Of a stretch of DNA of 64,000 bases, positions 11,021 to 22,597 are shown piece after piece. The stretch comes from Eunapius fragilis. Its lineage: Eukaryota; Porifera; Demospongiae; Spongillida; Spongillidae. Numbering within the stretch: the first letter of the stretch is position 1; each line of letters begins with the position of its first letter. The position numbers and the translations under genes were made by a program. Location: positions 2,518,663-2,582,662 of the forward strand of contig OY811972.1 in assembly GCA_963681505.1 (NCBI GenBank), read 5' to 3'. The notes beneath the pieces were generated by a model. It ran no database searches. It was not told the DNA's origin and saw only the letters and a program-made list of their open reading frames with translations.

Positions 11021-12926
11021 ATCTGTGCTGATATGATCATCTTAATAAGTTCACTGAGGAGGTCCATGGATGACATCAGTGCAGATTCTGCAGAAACGTC
11101 CGCCATTTTGATGAAGGATCGAGGGAGGAACTAGAAGCAGGGAGATTTAAAAATCACTGCTGTTACTATTACCTGCTATTCGGCACTGCTTCCCGGGCCA
11201 TGCATGTAGACCATTATTCTACTTCAGATGGAGCACTCATTATATTGATGTTTTTCTTTTGTTCTTCAATAGAATATTACGAGCACGCGCAGAATATAAA
11301 ATAATTATATTATCAATATTATTTAAATGCATGTCGATCGAATCGAGACAGCGAAAAAGGCGATAATCAGGGCCGGCGCAATATGCTTCAAAGCGGGCAG
11401 GCTATATTAATCACCCGGCGTAAGGTTAACATCCCGGGGGAAGGAGGGGTGGCCGGGGGTACGCGGGAAGCGCGCGGATGATATTGAAGAAGTACGGTAA
11501 GGCCTATAAACTCAATCGAAGTACGTTTTAATCTGTTTCTCATATTAATAATAATTTATATACTTTAAACCCTTGATTATCCATGCGGGGGCGGATCCAC
11601 TACATCCCTTGCACAGGATATGGCGTACGAGAGGAGAAAAAAAGACTGGCAAGGGTGTGGAAGGCGGGTACCTTCCCAACCAACCAGGTGGTGCGGTATA
11701 TTAGTAACTTGAATTGGTGTTTGCATGCAGCTTTTGCAGTTTTTAAGTCAGATAACATATCATACATGCATGCATGTGTTGGAAATGCATGCCGAAGCAA
11801 ATACGACAAAGTATAAGTTAAAATGGCGCTTCAATATCGCAGTATGCATGCGTATATAAGTGATACACCCTAGCTGAACCCACGCATAGATAGAACACTG
11901 GAGTTAGCATGAGTCTTCTTTTATTTTGTTGGAAAAATTAGTATACTGGCCGACATTTCAAGTGCGCCGGATCTGCATGGATCATAATATAAAAATTTTG
12001 CGGGAAGGAGCGTCATGCATCACGTGCAATTAAAATGCACGCGCATAACTAAAAACTCATACCGCTGTAATTCCATGATGGACTTTCCAGTGCGTAAGAA
12101 AAAAAGTTATAGAGGCTCATAGTGTATGAAAAAAAATGCGCTATATAGGTTCCTTTTATAGCTGTCTCGATCCCATGTGTATTCCACTTAATCGCTATAG
12201 CTGCCATGGACAGGTGCACGGCGTAGCGTTATACGTGCGAATATAAATGTCGCGATACATGCAATGAGCGATATACCACCGAGAAATCTCGTGCGATAAC
12301 TAAATCATGCTGAAAGGCTAAGTTCTTATGTAACGGGCCACCGTTAGTTGGATGGTAGTTTGTAAAATATAGAGCTATAAGCTTTGTGACATGCATGTAT
12401 GTAAGTGTTACACGCACACATGCAAGCAGCTCAGCTGCTCGACGTCCATTCCGTTATTCACGATATCTTCGTGCGTCTATCTGCATGTATATATATTTCA
12501 ATCCTTAGTAATAAGTAATAAATCAAGCTCCAGAATGCATGCATGGCTATTGCGCATGCGACAGTGCAACAAGATATATACATACGTAGGATACTAGGTG
12601 GGTTGCATCAACTGGTAAAATCGGTCTGCATGTTCTGACGCTTATATTCTTGAATTTGGTCATAAGCATTTTAAAGCCATCAGCCTCCAGCTAGCTCATG
12701 CGTTGTGTTTATTTTGTATTATTATATTGTGACACCAGACTTATTCAATATATTGAAAGACCTTTAATTAAATCCATGGAAAAATGGAACATTCAGTATA
12801 TAGTATATATAACCACAGCCTATAAACATGGAGAGAAAGTGTATTAACGATGTGCATAATGGGCATGCAACAAAAAAAAAAAGTTAAAAGTTCAAATTTA
12901 TTAACATCTCTTCCCTCATGCAATTG
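11021..12926. other. Intergenic, no gene recognised
   Basis: This is AT-rich DNA with frequent gcatgc strings. No ORF here has support. The left part of a dispersed-element motif, gggggcggatccac, lies near 11587. Confidence 0.5.
12897..12902 (-). terminator. Poly(A) signal of the Pro/Met-rich gene
   Basis: AATAAA on the minus strand lies about 25 bp after the stop codon of the 12927-14369 gene. Confidence 0.6.
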
Positions 12927-14369
12927 TCAATTATATTGTCCACGAAATCCTGCAGGGTAGAAGGGTTGGGGTATACTTCCCCTGGGAGGAACAACTCTAT
13001 TGTCCACAAACGGAACAGTTCTATTATCCAGGAGTGGAACGGGCCAGTTTTGCACATGTGGAACTGGAATGTTACTCATGTGTGGAAGTGGGATGGAGTC
13101 CACAGGCTGACTGCTGGTAGGTCTGGAATCCATGAGTGGGGGAGGTCTAGTGCCCATGATCTGGCCCCCAGGAAGTCTGGAATTCATCAAATGCGTAGGT
13201 GTAGCATTTATCCCATAATCAGGACTAACATCTATCATCTTAGGACGTGTGGCTCCCATTGGTCCTGTACCCATCATCTGAGGTGTGGCTCCCATCAGTC
13301 CGGTACCCATCATCTGAGGAGGTGTGGCTCCCAACGGTCTGGTACCTGTCATCTGAGATGTGGCTCCCATCGGTCCGGTGCCCATCATTTGAGGAGGAGT
13401 GGCTCCTGTTGGTCTGGTACCCATCATTTGAGGCGTGGTTCCCGTCGGTCCGGTACCCATCATCTGAGGTGTGGCTCCCATCAGTCCGGTACCCATCATA
13501 TGAGGTATGGATCCCATTGGTCCGGTACCCATCATCTGAGGAGGTGCAGCTCCCATTGGCCCGGTACCCATCACTTGAGGAACTGGGCTTATCACGTGAG
13601 GTGAAGTGCCTATCATTAGACCAGGTCTGGTAGTGTCCATAAACTGTGCAGGAGGTCTCTTATCGATTAATGAAACTGGTCCACAATTAGTGAATGGAGC
13701 AGGTCGACCATTCTCCATTAGTGGTGGTGCAGGTCTGTTATTCTCCATTAATGGAACAGGTCTGGTATTCTCCATGAGTGGAACAGGCCTGTTGGTCTCC
13801 CTTGGGACAGCTCTACTGTTCTCCATTAGTGGAACAGGTCTGCTATTTGCCATGAGTGGAACAGGTCTGCTATTCTCCATGAGTGAAACAGGTCTGCTAT
13901 TTGCCATTAGTGGAGCAGGTCTGCTATTCTCCATGAGTGGAGCAGGTCTGATATTCTCCATCAGTGGAACAGGTCTACTATTCTCCATTAGTGGAGCAGT
14001 TCTGCTATTCTCCATTAGTGGAACAGGTCTACTATTCTGCATGAGTGGAGCAGGTCTGCTATTCTCCATGAGCGGAGCTGGTCTGTTGGCCGGCGTAGGG
14101 TGTCGACTGCCGTTATACAGGGTAGAAGGGCTGTCCGGGAATGGAACATTCCAACCGCCCACCGTACCCTCCATGAAGTACGATGGTCCACTGCCAGTAA
14201 TATGCGGAGGAGCACTATTCATGAGCGGAAGAGGCTGGTAGTCCCTACGATAGACAAGGTCACTGCCCCCATGTTGAATAGGCGCTCTGTGAGCAGGCCT
14301 TGGTCCGCTGCGTACGTGCGGGCCCGGTCTGTTATCCATGACACAACGAGGAACACACACGCTTTGCAC
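12927..14369 (-). CDS. Pro/Met-rich two-array repeat protein
   Basis: This is an uninterrupted ORF of 480 aa (469 aa from Met11 at 14339). The first ~120 residues are rich in Arg and Pro. They are followed by about 17 copies of a 9-residue repeat (consensus MENSRPVPL, about residues 123-240). A second array of about ten 12-13-residue repeats follows (consensus QMMGTGPMGATP, about 275-390). The tail ends PFYPAGFRGQYN. There are no membrane segments and only two or three Cys, so it is probably intrinsically disordered. Pro/Met/Gly-rich arrays of this kind occur in RNA-binding and extracellular scaffold proteins, but nothing here decides between them. The repeat units carry substitutions that keep the frame, which supports translation. 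A poly(A) signal follows the stop, and the 5' end shares a short promoter with METTL13. Confidence 0.7.
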   Translation of the reverse strand: MQSVCVPRCVMDNRPGPHVRSGPRPAHRAPIQHGGSDLVYRRDYQPLPLMNSAPPHITGSGPSYFMEGTVGGWNVPFPDSPSTLYNGSRHPTPANRPAPLMENSRPAPLMQNSRPVPLMENSRTAPLMENSRPVPLMENIRPAPLMENSRPAPLMANSRPVSLMENSRPVPLMANSRPVPLMENSRAVPRETNRPVPLMENTRPVPLMENNRPAPPLMENGRPAPFTNCGPVSLIDKRPPAQFMDTTRPGLMIGTSPHVISPVPQVMGTGPMGAAPPQMMGTGPMGSIPHMMGTGLMGATPQMMGTGPTGTTPQMMGTRPTGATPPQMMGTGPMGATSQMTGTRPLGATPPQMMGTGLMGATPQMMGTGPMGATRPKMIDVSPDYGINATPTHLMNSRLPGGQIMGTRPPPLMDSRPTSSQPVDSIPLPHMSNIPVPHVQNWPVPLLDNRTVPFVDNRVVPPRGSIPQPFYPAGFRGQYN

Positions 14370-14488
14370 TATTTCCCCCGCGATTGATCAAAGCGATCAC
14401 GTGAGAGCAGTTGTATCACGTGCGCGAAATTAAGACCTGGGCAGTTCCCAGACCCAGCGGGGGTCGTTTATCTCCACGTGTCGTAACA
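14370..14488. promoter_or_regulatory. Bidirectional promoter with three CACGTG E-boxes
   Basis: This is the 119-bp gap between the divergent starts of the Pro/Met-rich gene and METTL13. CACGTG occurs at 14398-14403, 14417-14422 and 14475-14480, two of them as TCACGTG. Such boxes bind bHLH-leucine-zipper factors (Myc, USF, TFEB families). No TATA box is seen. Confidence 0.65.
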
Positions 14489-17400
14489 ATGAGTTTGCTA
14501 CCTCGCTCGCACCAGCAGTTTCAACTGAAGCATTACTGGGACAAGTTCTTCGCGCGCAGAGACTCTCCGTTCGAGTGGTACGGCGAATACGCGGACCTCT
14601 GTCACGTGCTCCATTCGTACGTCAAGCCCGCCAACAAGACCTTGGTCGTCGGCTGCGGAAACTCTAAGCTGAGCGAGCAGCTGTACGATGCCGGCTACCA
14701 CGCCATCGACAACATCGACATATCGGAGATAGTGATAAGACAGATGGCTGCACGCAACAAGCAGAAGCGACCCAAAATGACGTTCGCTGTGATGGACGTG
14801 CGGCGGATGGATTACGGAGACTCCGCGTACGACTGCGTCATCGACAAGGGCACGTTGGACGCCTTGCTCACCGACACGGAGCTCGAGACCGTCGAGAAAG
14901 TGGATAGGATGTTCGCGGAGATAAGGCGGGTGCTCAAGACGTCAGGGCGGTACCTCTGCGTGACGTTGGCGCAGACCCACGTCTTGGAGAAGCTGCTGAG
15001 CGCCTTCGAGGCGGGCTGGCTGGTCCGCGCGCATCACGTGGTCGTCGAGCGCCAGTCGTCCGGGAAAAGGTTGGGAGCCTCGCTTCCCGTCTTCGCGTTT
15101 GTGATGACCAAGATGATGACGTCATCCATGAAGGTGAAAGTCTGCTCTGCGGATATCTCCGGATATCTCCGGTATCGTGTGTAAAGGGAGATGTACGTTA
15201 AAGGTTGGCCTTGCACGAAATTGAAAATGTCACCAAAGAAAGTGCTAATTCATTATGACCATCTTAAAAGTAATTGTTTACTTCCACGGTTGGGGGGGGG
15301 GGGGGGGGGCTTTTTTTTTTTCCTTTCCATACCCATACCTAAGCCTATGCCCCATATACCATCCCCTCTGCTAGCTGATCCTGGGTTAGAGTTAGAGAAG
15401 GTTACAAAATATTTGGTGAATTTCAACTATCCCCGTGAAGTAAAGGGTTACCATGGCTGCAGGTGTACGAGTATGCTGGTGAGGATGGCACCAAGTTCAC
15501 CAGATGTCCCACCATCAATGGCATTAGGGAGTATGTGGTGGCTCTTCAGCAGTATGCCATGCTAAAGTACCACTTAGCCAGGTGAGTAGTGTTGGGGGGG
15601 GGAGTAAGTGGGTGTGTTGGGAGGAGTAGGTGGGTGTTTTGGTGGATGGATGTGTGTTAGGAAAATAAGTGATTTTTAGATTTCGAAAAGATTAATTATA
15701 TCAGGAATATTGTACCCATCACCTGTAACAATTATTGTGAACATCATTTCTTTTAAATACATCACCTGTATTTAACCTTACATTGGTGCGACAGTTATAA
15801 CCTTCATGTCACTAGCAGTCTTAACCTTCATGTCACTAGCAGTCTTAACCTTCATGTAGCTAGCAGTCTTAACCTTCATGTCACTAGCAGTCTTAACCAT
15901 CATGTCACTAGCAGTCTTAACCTTCATGTCACTAGTAGTCTTAACCTTCATGTTGCTAGCAGTCTTAACCTTCATGTAGCTAGCAGTCTTAACCTTCATG
16001 TCACTAGCAGTCTTAACCTTCATGTAGCTAGCAGTCTTAACCTTCATGTTGCTAGCAGTCTTAACCTTCATGTCGCTAGCAGTCTTAACCTTCATGTCAC
16101 TAGCAGTCTTAACCTTCATGTAGCTAGCAGTCTTAACCTTCATGTCGCTAGCAGTCTTAACCTTCATGTCACTAGCAGTCTTAACCTTCATGTCGCTAGC
16201 AGTCTTAACCTTCATGTCACTAGCAGTCTTAACCTACATGTCACTAGCAGTCTTAACCTTCATGTCACTAGCAGTCTTAACCTTCATGTAGCTAGTAGTC
16301 TTAACCTTCATGTCACTAGCAGTCTTAACCTTCATGTCACTAGCAGTCTTAACCTTCATGTAGCTAGTAGTCTTAACCTTCATGTCACTAGCAGTCTTAA
16401 CCTTCATGTAGCTAGTAGTCTTAACCTTCATGTCGCTAGCAGTCTTAACCATCATGTCACTAGCAGTCTTAACCTTCATGTAGCTAGCAGTCTTAACCTT
16501 CATGTCACTAGCAGTCTTAACCTTCATGTAGCTAGCAGTCTTAACCTTCATGTCGCTAGCAGTCTTAACCTTCATGTCACTAGCAGTCTTAACCTTCATG
16601 TTGCTAGTAGTCTTAACCTTCATGTTGCTAGCAGTCTTAACCTTCATGTCGCTAGCAGTCTTAACCTTCATGTAGCTAGCAGTCTTAACCTTCATGTTGC
16701 TAGCAGTCTTAACCTTCATGTCACTAGCAGTCTTAACCTTCATGTTGCTAGCAGTCTTAACCTTCATGTTGCTAGCAGTCTTAACCTTCATGTCACTAGC
16801 AGTCTTAACCTTCATGTAGCTAGTAGTCTTAACCTTCATGTCACTAGCAGTCTTAACCTTCATGTCGCTAGCAGTCTTAACCTTCATGTCGCTAGCAGTC
16901 TTAACCTTCATATCGCTAGCAGTCTTAACCTTCATGTAGCTAGCAGTCTTAACCTTCATGTAGCTAGCAGTCTTAACCTTCATGTCGCTAGCAGTCTTAA
17001 CCTTCATGTCGCTAGCAGTCTTAACCTTCATGTTGCTAGCAGTCTTAACCTTCATGTCACTAGCAGTCTTAACCTTCATGTCACTAGCAGTCTTAACCTT
17101 CATGTAGCTAGTAGTCTTAACCTTCATGTAGCTAGTAGTCTTAACCTTCATGTCACTAGCAGTCTTAACCTTCATGTCGCTAGCAGTCTTAACCTTCATG
17201 TCACTAGCAGTCTTAACCTTCATGTTGCTAGCAGTCTTAACCTTCATGTCACTAGCAGTCTTAACCTTCATGTCACTAGCAGTCTTAACCTTCATGTTGC
17301 TAGCAGTCTTAACCTTCATGTCACTAGCAGTCTTAACCTTCATGTCACTAGCAGTCTTAACCTTCATGTAGCTAGCAGTCTTAACCTTCATGTCACTAGC

Positions 17401-20400
17401 AGTCTTAACCTTCATGTCACTAGCAGTCTTAACCTTCATGTAGCTAGCAGTCTTAACCTTCATGTCACTAGCAGTCTTAACCTTCATGTCGCTAGTAGTC
17501 TTAACCTTCATGTTGCTAGCAGTCTTAACCTTCATGTCGCTAGCAGTCTTAACCTTCATGTTGCTAGCAGTCTTAACCTTCATGTAGCTAGCAGTCTTAA
17601 CCTTCATGTCACTAGCAGTCTTAACCTTCATGTAGCTAGCAGTCTTAACCTTCATGTCACTAGCAGTCTTAACCTTCATGTAGCTAGCAGTCTTAACCTT
17701 CATGTCACTAGCAGTCTTAACCTTCATGTAGCTAGCAGTCTTAACCTTCATGTCACTAGCAGTCTTAACCTTCATGTAGCTAGCAGTCTTAACCTTCATG
17801 TCACTAGCAGTCTTAACCTTCATGTAGCTAGCAGTCTTAACCTTCATGTCACCAGTAGTCTTAACCTTCATGTCACTAGCAGTCTTAACCTTCATGTAGC
17901 TAGTAGTCTTAACCTTCATGTCACTAGCAGTCTTAACCTTCATGTCACTAGCAGTCTTAACCTTCATGTCGCTAGCAGTCTTAACCTTCATGTCACTAGC
18001 AGTCTTAACCTTCATGTTGCTAGCAGTCTTAACCTTCATGTAGCTAGCAGTCTTAACCTTCATGTCACTAGCAGTCTTAACCTTCATGTCACTAGCAGTC
18101 TTAACCTTCATGTCGCTAGCAGTCTTAACCTTCATGTAGCTAGCAGTCTTAACCTTCATGTCGCTAGTAGTCTTAACCTTCATGTAGCTAGCAGTCTTAA
18201 CCTTCATGTCACTAGCAGTCTTAACCTTCATGTCGCTAGCAGTCTTAACCTTCATGTCACTAGCAGTCTTAACCTTCATGTTGCTAGCAGTCTTAACCTT
18301 CATGTAGCTAGCAGTCTTAACCTTCATGTTGCTAGTAGTCTTAACCTTCATGTCGCTAGCAGTCTTAACTTTCATGTCACTAGTAGTCTTAACCTTCATG
18401 TCACTAGCAGTCTTAACCTTCATGTAGCTAGCAGTCTTAACCTTCATGTCACCAGTAGTCTTAACCTTCATGTCACTAGCAGTCTTAACCTTCATGTTGC
18501 TAGTAGTCTTAACCTTCATGTCACTAGCAGTCTTAACCTTCATGTAGCTAGCAGTCTTAACCTTCATGTAGCTAGCAGTCTTAACCTTCATGTTGCTAGC
18601 AGTCTTAACCTTCATGTTGCTAGCAGTCTTAACCTTCATGTCACTAGCAGTCTTAACCTTCATGTCACTAGCAGTCTTAACCTTCATGTTGCTAGCAGTC
18701 TTAACCTTCATGTCACTAGCAGTCTTAACCTTCATGTCACTAGCAGTCTTAACCTTCATGTTGCTAGCAGTCTTAACCTTCATGTCACTAGCAGTCTTAA
18801 CCTTCATGTCACTAGCAGTCTTAACCTTCATGTAGCTAGCAGTCTTAACCTTCATGTCACTAGCAGTCTTAACCTTCATGTCGCTAGCAGTCTTAACCTT
18901 CATGTCGCTAGCAGTCTTAACCTTCATGTAGCTAGTAGTCTTAACCTTCATGTTGCTAGCAGTCTTAACCTTCATGTTGCTAGCAGTCTTAACCTTCATG
19001 TCGCTAGTAGTCTTAACCTTCATGTTGCTAGCAGTCTTAACCTTCATGTCGCTAGCAGTCTTAACCTTCATGTCACTAGCAGTCTTAACCTTCATGTCGC
19101 TAGCAGTCTTAACCTTCATGTCACTAGCAGTCTTAACCTTCATGTCGCTAGCAGTCTTAACCTTCATGTCACTAGCAGTCTTAACCTTCATGTCGCTAGC
19201 AGTCTTAACCTTCATGTAGCTAGTAGTCTTAACCTTCATGTAGCTAGCAGTCTTAACCTTCATGTAGCTAGCAGTCTTAACCTTCATGTTGCTAGCAGTC
19301 TTAACCTTCATGTCACTAGCAGTCTTAACCTTCATGTCACTAGCAGTCTTAACCTTCATGTCACTAGCAGTCTTAACCATCATGTCGCTAGCAGTCTTAA
19401 CCTTCATGTCGCTAGCAGTCTTAACCTTCATGTCACTAGCAGTCTTAACCTTCATGTCGCTAGCAGTCTTAACCTTCATGTCACTAGCAGTCTTAACCTT
19501 CATGTCGCTAGCAGTCTTAACCTTCATGTTGCTAGCAGTCTTAACCTTCATGTAGCTAGCAGTCTTAACCTTCATGTCACTAGCAGTCTTAACCTTCATG
19601 TCACTAGCAGTCTTAACCTTCATGTCGCTAGCAGTCTTAACCTTCATGTCACTAGCAGTCTTAACCTTCATGTCACTAGCAGTCTTAACCTTCATGTCGC
19701 TAGCAGTCTTAACCTTCATGTCACTAGCAGTCTTAACCTTCATGTCGCTAGCAGTCTTAACCTTCATGTCACTAGCAGTCTTAACCTTCATGTCGCTAGC
19801 AGTCTTAACCTTCATGTCACTAGCAGTCTTAACCTTCATGTCACTAGCAGTCTTAACCTTCATGTCGCTAGCAGTCTTAACCTTCATGTCACTAGCAGTC
19901 TTAACCTTCATGTCGCTAGCAGTCTTAACCTTCATGTCACTAGCAGTCTTAACCTTCATGTTGCTAGCAGTCTTAACCTTCATGTCACTAGCAGTCTTAA
20001 CCTTCATGTTGCTAGCAGTCTTAACCTTCATGTCACTAGCAGTCTTAACCTTCATGTTGCTAGCAGTCTTAACCTTCATGTCACTAGCAGTCTTAACCTT
20101 CATGTTGCTAGCAGTCTTAACCTTCATGTCGCTAGCAGTCTTAACCTTCATGTAGCTAGTAGTCTTAACCTTCATGTCGCTAGTAGTCTTAACCTTCATG
20201 TTGCTAGCAGTCTTAACCTTCATGTTGCTAGCAGTCTTAACCTTCATGTTGCTAGTAGTCTTAACCTTCATGTCGCTAGCAGTCTTAACCTTCATGTCAC
20301 TAGCAGTCTTAACCTTCATGTTGCTAGCAGTCTTAACCTTCATGTTGCTAGCAGTCTTAACCTTCATGTCGCTAGCAGTCTTAACCTTCATGTCGCTAGC

Positions 20401-22133
20401 AGTATTAACCTTCATGTTGCTAGCAGTCTTAACCTTCATGTAGCTAGTAGTCTTAACCTTCATGTCACTAGTAGTCTTAACCTTCATGTCGCTAGTAGTC
20501 TTAACCTTCATGTTGCTAGTAGTCTTAACCTTCATGTCGCTAGCAGTCTTAACCTTCATGTCGCTAGTAGTCTTAACCTTCATGTTGCTAGCAGTCTTAA
20601 CCTTCATGTCGCTAGCAGTCTTAACCTTCATGTCGCTAGCAGTCTTAACCTTCATGTAGCTAGCAGTCTTAACCTTCATGTCGCTAGCAGTCTTAACCTT
20701 CATGTTGCTAGCAGTCTTAACCTTCATGTAGCTAGCAGTCTTAACCTTCATGTCGCTAGCAGTCTTAACCTTCATGTAGCTGGTAGTCTTAACCTTCATG
20801 TCACTAGCAGTCTTAACCATCATGTCACTAGCAGTCTTAACCTTCATGTTGCTAGCAGTCTTAACCTTCATATCGCTAGCAGTCTTAACCTTCATATCGC
20901 TAGCAGTCTTAACCTTCATGTCGCTGGTAGTCTTAACCTTCATGTAGCTAGCAGTCTTAACCTTCATGTCGCTAGCAGTCTTAACCTTCATGTAGCTGGT
21001 AGTCTTAACCTTCATGTCACTAGCAGTCTTAACCATCATGTCACTAGCAGTCTTAACCTTCATGTAGCTAGCAGTCTTAACCTTCATGTCACTAGCAGTC
21101 TTAACCTTCATGTTGCTAGCAGTCTTAACCTTCATATCGCTAGCAGTCTTAACCTTCATATCGCTAGCAGTCTTAACCTTCATGTCGCTGGTAGTCTTAA
21201 CCTTCATGTCGCTAGCAGTCTTAACCTTCATGTCGCTAGCAGTCTTAACCTTCATGTCGCTAGTAGTCTTAACCTTCATATCGCTAGCAGTCTTAACCTT
21301 CATGTCGCTGGTAGTCTTAACCTTCATGTTGCTAGCAGTCTTAACCTTCATGTCGCTAGCAGTCTTAACCTTCATGTTGCTAGCAGTCTTAACCTTCATG
21401 TCGCTAGCAGTCTTAACCTTCATGTCGCTGGTAGTCTTAACCTTCATGTCACTAGCAGTCTTAACCTTCATGTCGCTAGCAGTCTTAACCTTCATGTCGC
21501 TAGTAGTCTTAACCTTCATGTCGCTAGCCGTCTTAACCTTCATGTAGCTAGTAGTCTTAACCTTCATGTTGCTAGCAGTCTTAACGGAAAGGTGGTGATT
21601 TGTTTTAGCTTCTAAAGAAGTAAGTTAATAAGCGGGTATAGTTTTCTAGACCGTTGTGCAATAGTATTGCTAGCGGACCTTATTGGTTTTCCCCTAAATT
21701 CTGACCCCCACATGGTGGCTGTGTTATTTGGCCCACTTATCTGGTGTGTTGGTTAGAAGCAACTGCATGTGCCACAAGGGTTAAATTTGGGTGAGCGTCT
21801 TTGAGAACCAGATAGCACACCCAGTCCTGCCCAGCCTATTACAGTCACATCTGTAACTTGCTCAGTTCATAATAACTCTTCCTGACCGTATTATTATTTT
21901 CTCTGTTGTTCCCTCTGTTGATCACCTCAGACATCCAATTGAGACGCCCGTGTATCTCGACTTGTGGTCAGACAGTGAACCTCTCAGTCCTCGATACACG
22001 CTGCATGTGGTAGACCAACCTGCCCAGTTAGCCAGTAATGGCATGTTTGCCATCTTCATCGTTCCCCAGGGAAGGTTAGTGGTGTCTTTCTCTTCTCTCT
22101 CTTTTTCTTTCACCCCCCCCTCTCTCTCCTCTC

Positions 22134-22194
<61 letters not shown>

Positions 22195-22558
22195 CCTCTC
22201 CCTCTCTCTCTCCACTACCCCTTCCCAACCATCTTATGGCTGCTCCTCCCCAGACAGCTGGAGTGGCTCTTCTCCACCGATGCAGGTCGTAAGCAGCTGT
22301 CCCAGTCTGCGGGCTTCCAAAGGCTGGTGGTGGTGACCCTTCACCGTGACCACAAGTATGGTGGTGTGGAGGATGTGAAGAAAGAGATAGCAGCCAAGGC
22401 GCTGGAGCTAGGGCAGGAGGGACTGCCACAGCAGAAGAAGGTTTGTGGTGTGCACATTGTGTGTGTGTGTGTGTGTGCATGTGTGTGTGATGGGACGGGT
22501 GTGTGTGCGTGTGTGCATTGTGCGTGTATGTTGTGGTATGTGGTGTGTGTGCCTGCAT

Positions 22559-22597
<39 letters not shown>

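Noticed and set aside
16234..21567. A minus-strand open frame of 1777 codons (MKVKTAS repeats)
   Set aside because: It is produced by a 24-bp repeat that lacks stops in that frame. It lies in a METTL13 intron, has no start context or flanking unique coding sequence, and variant units change residues freely.
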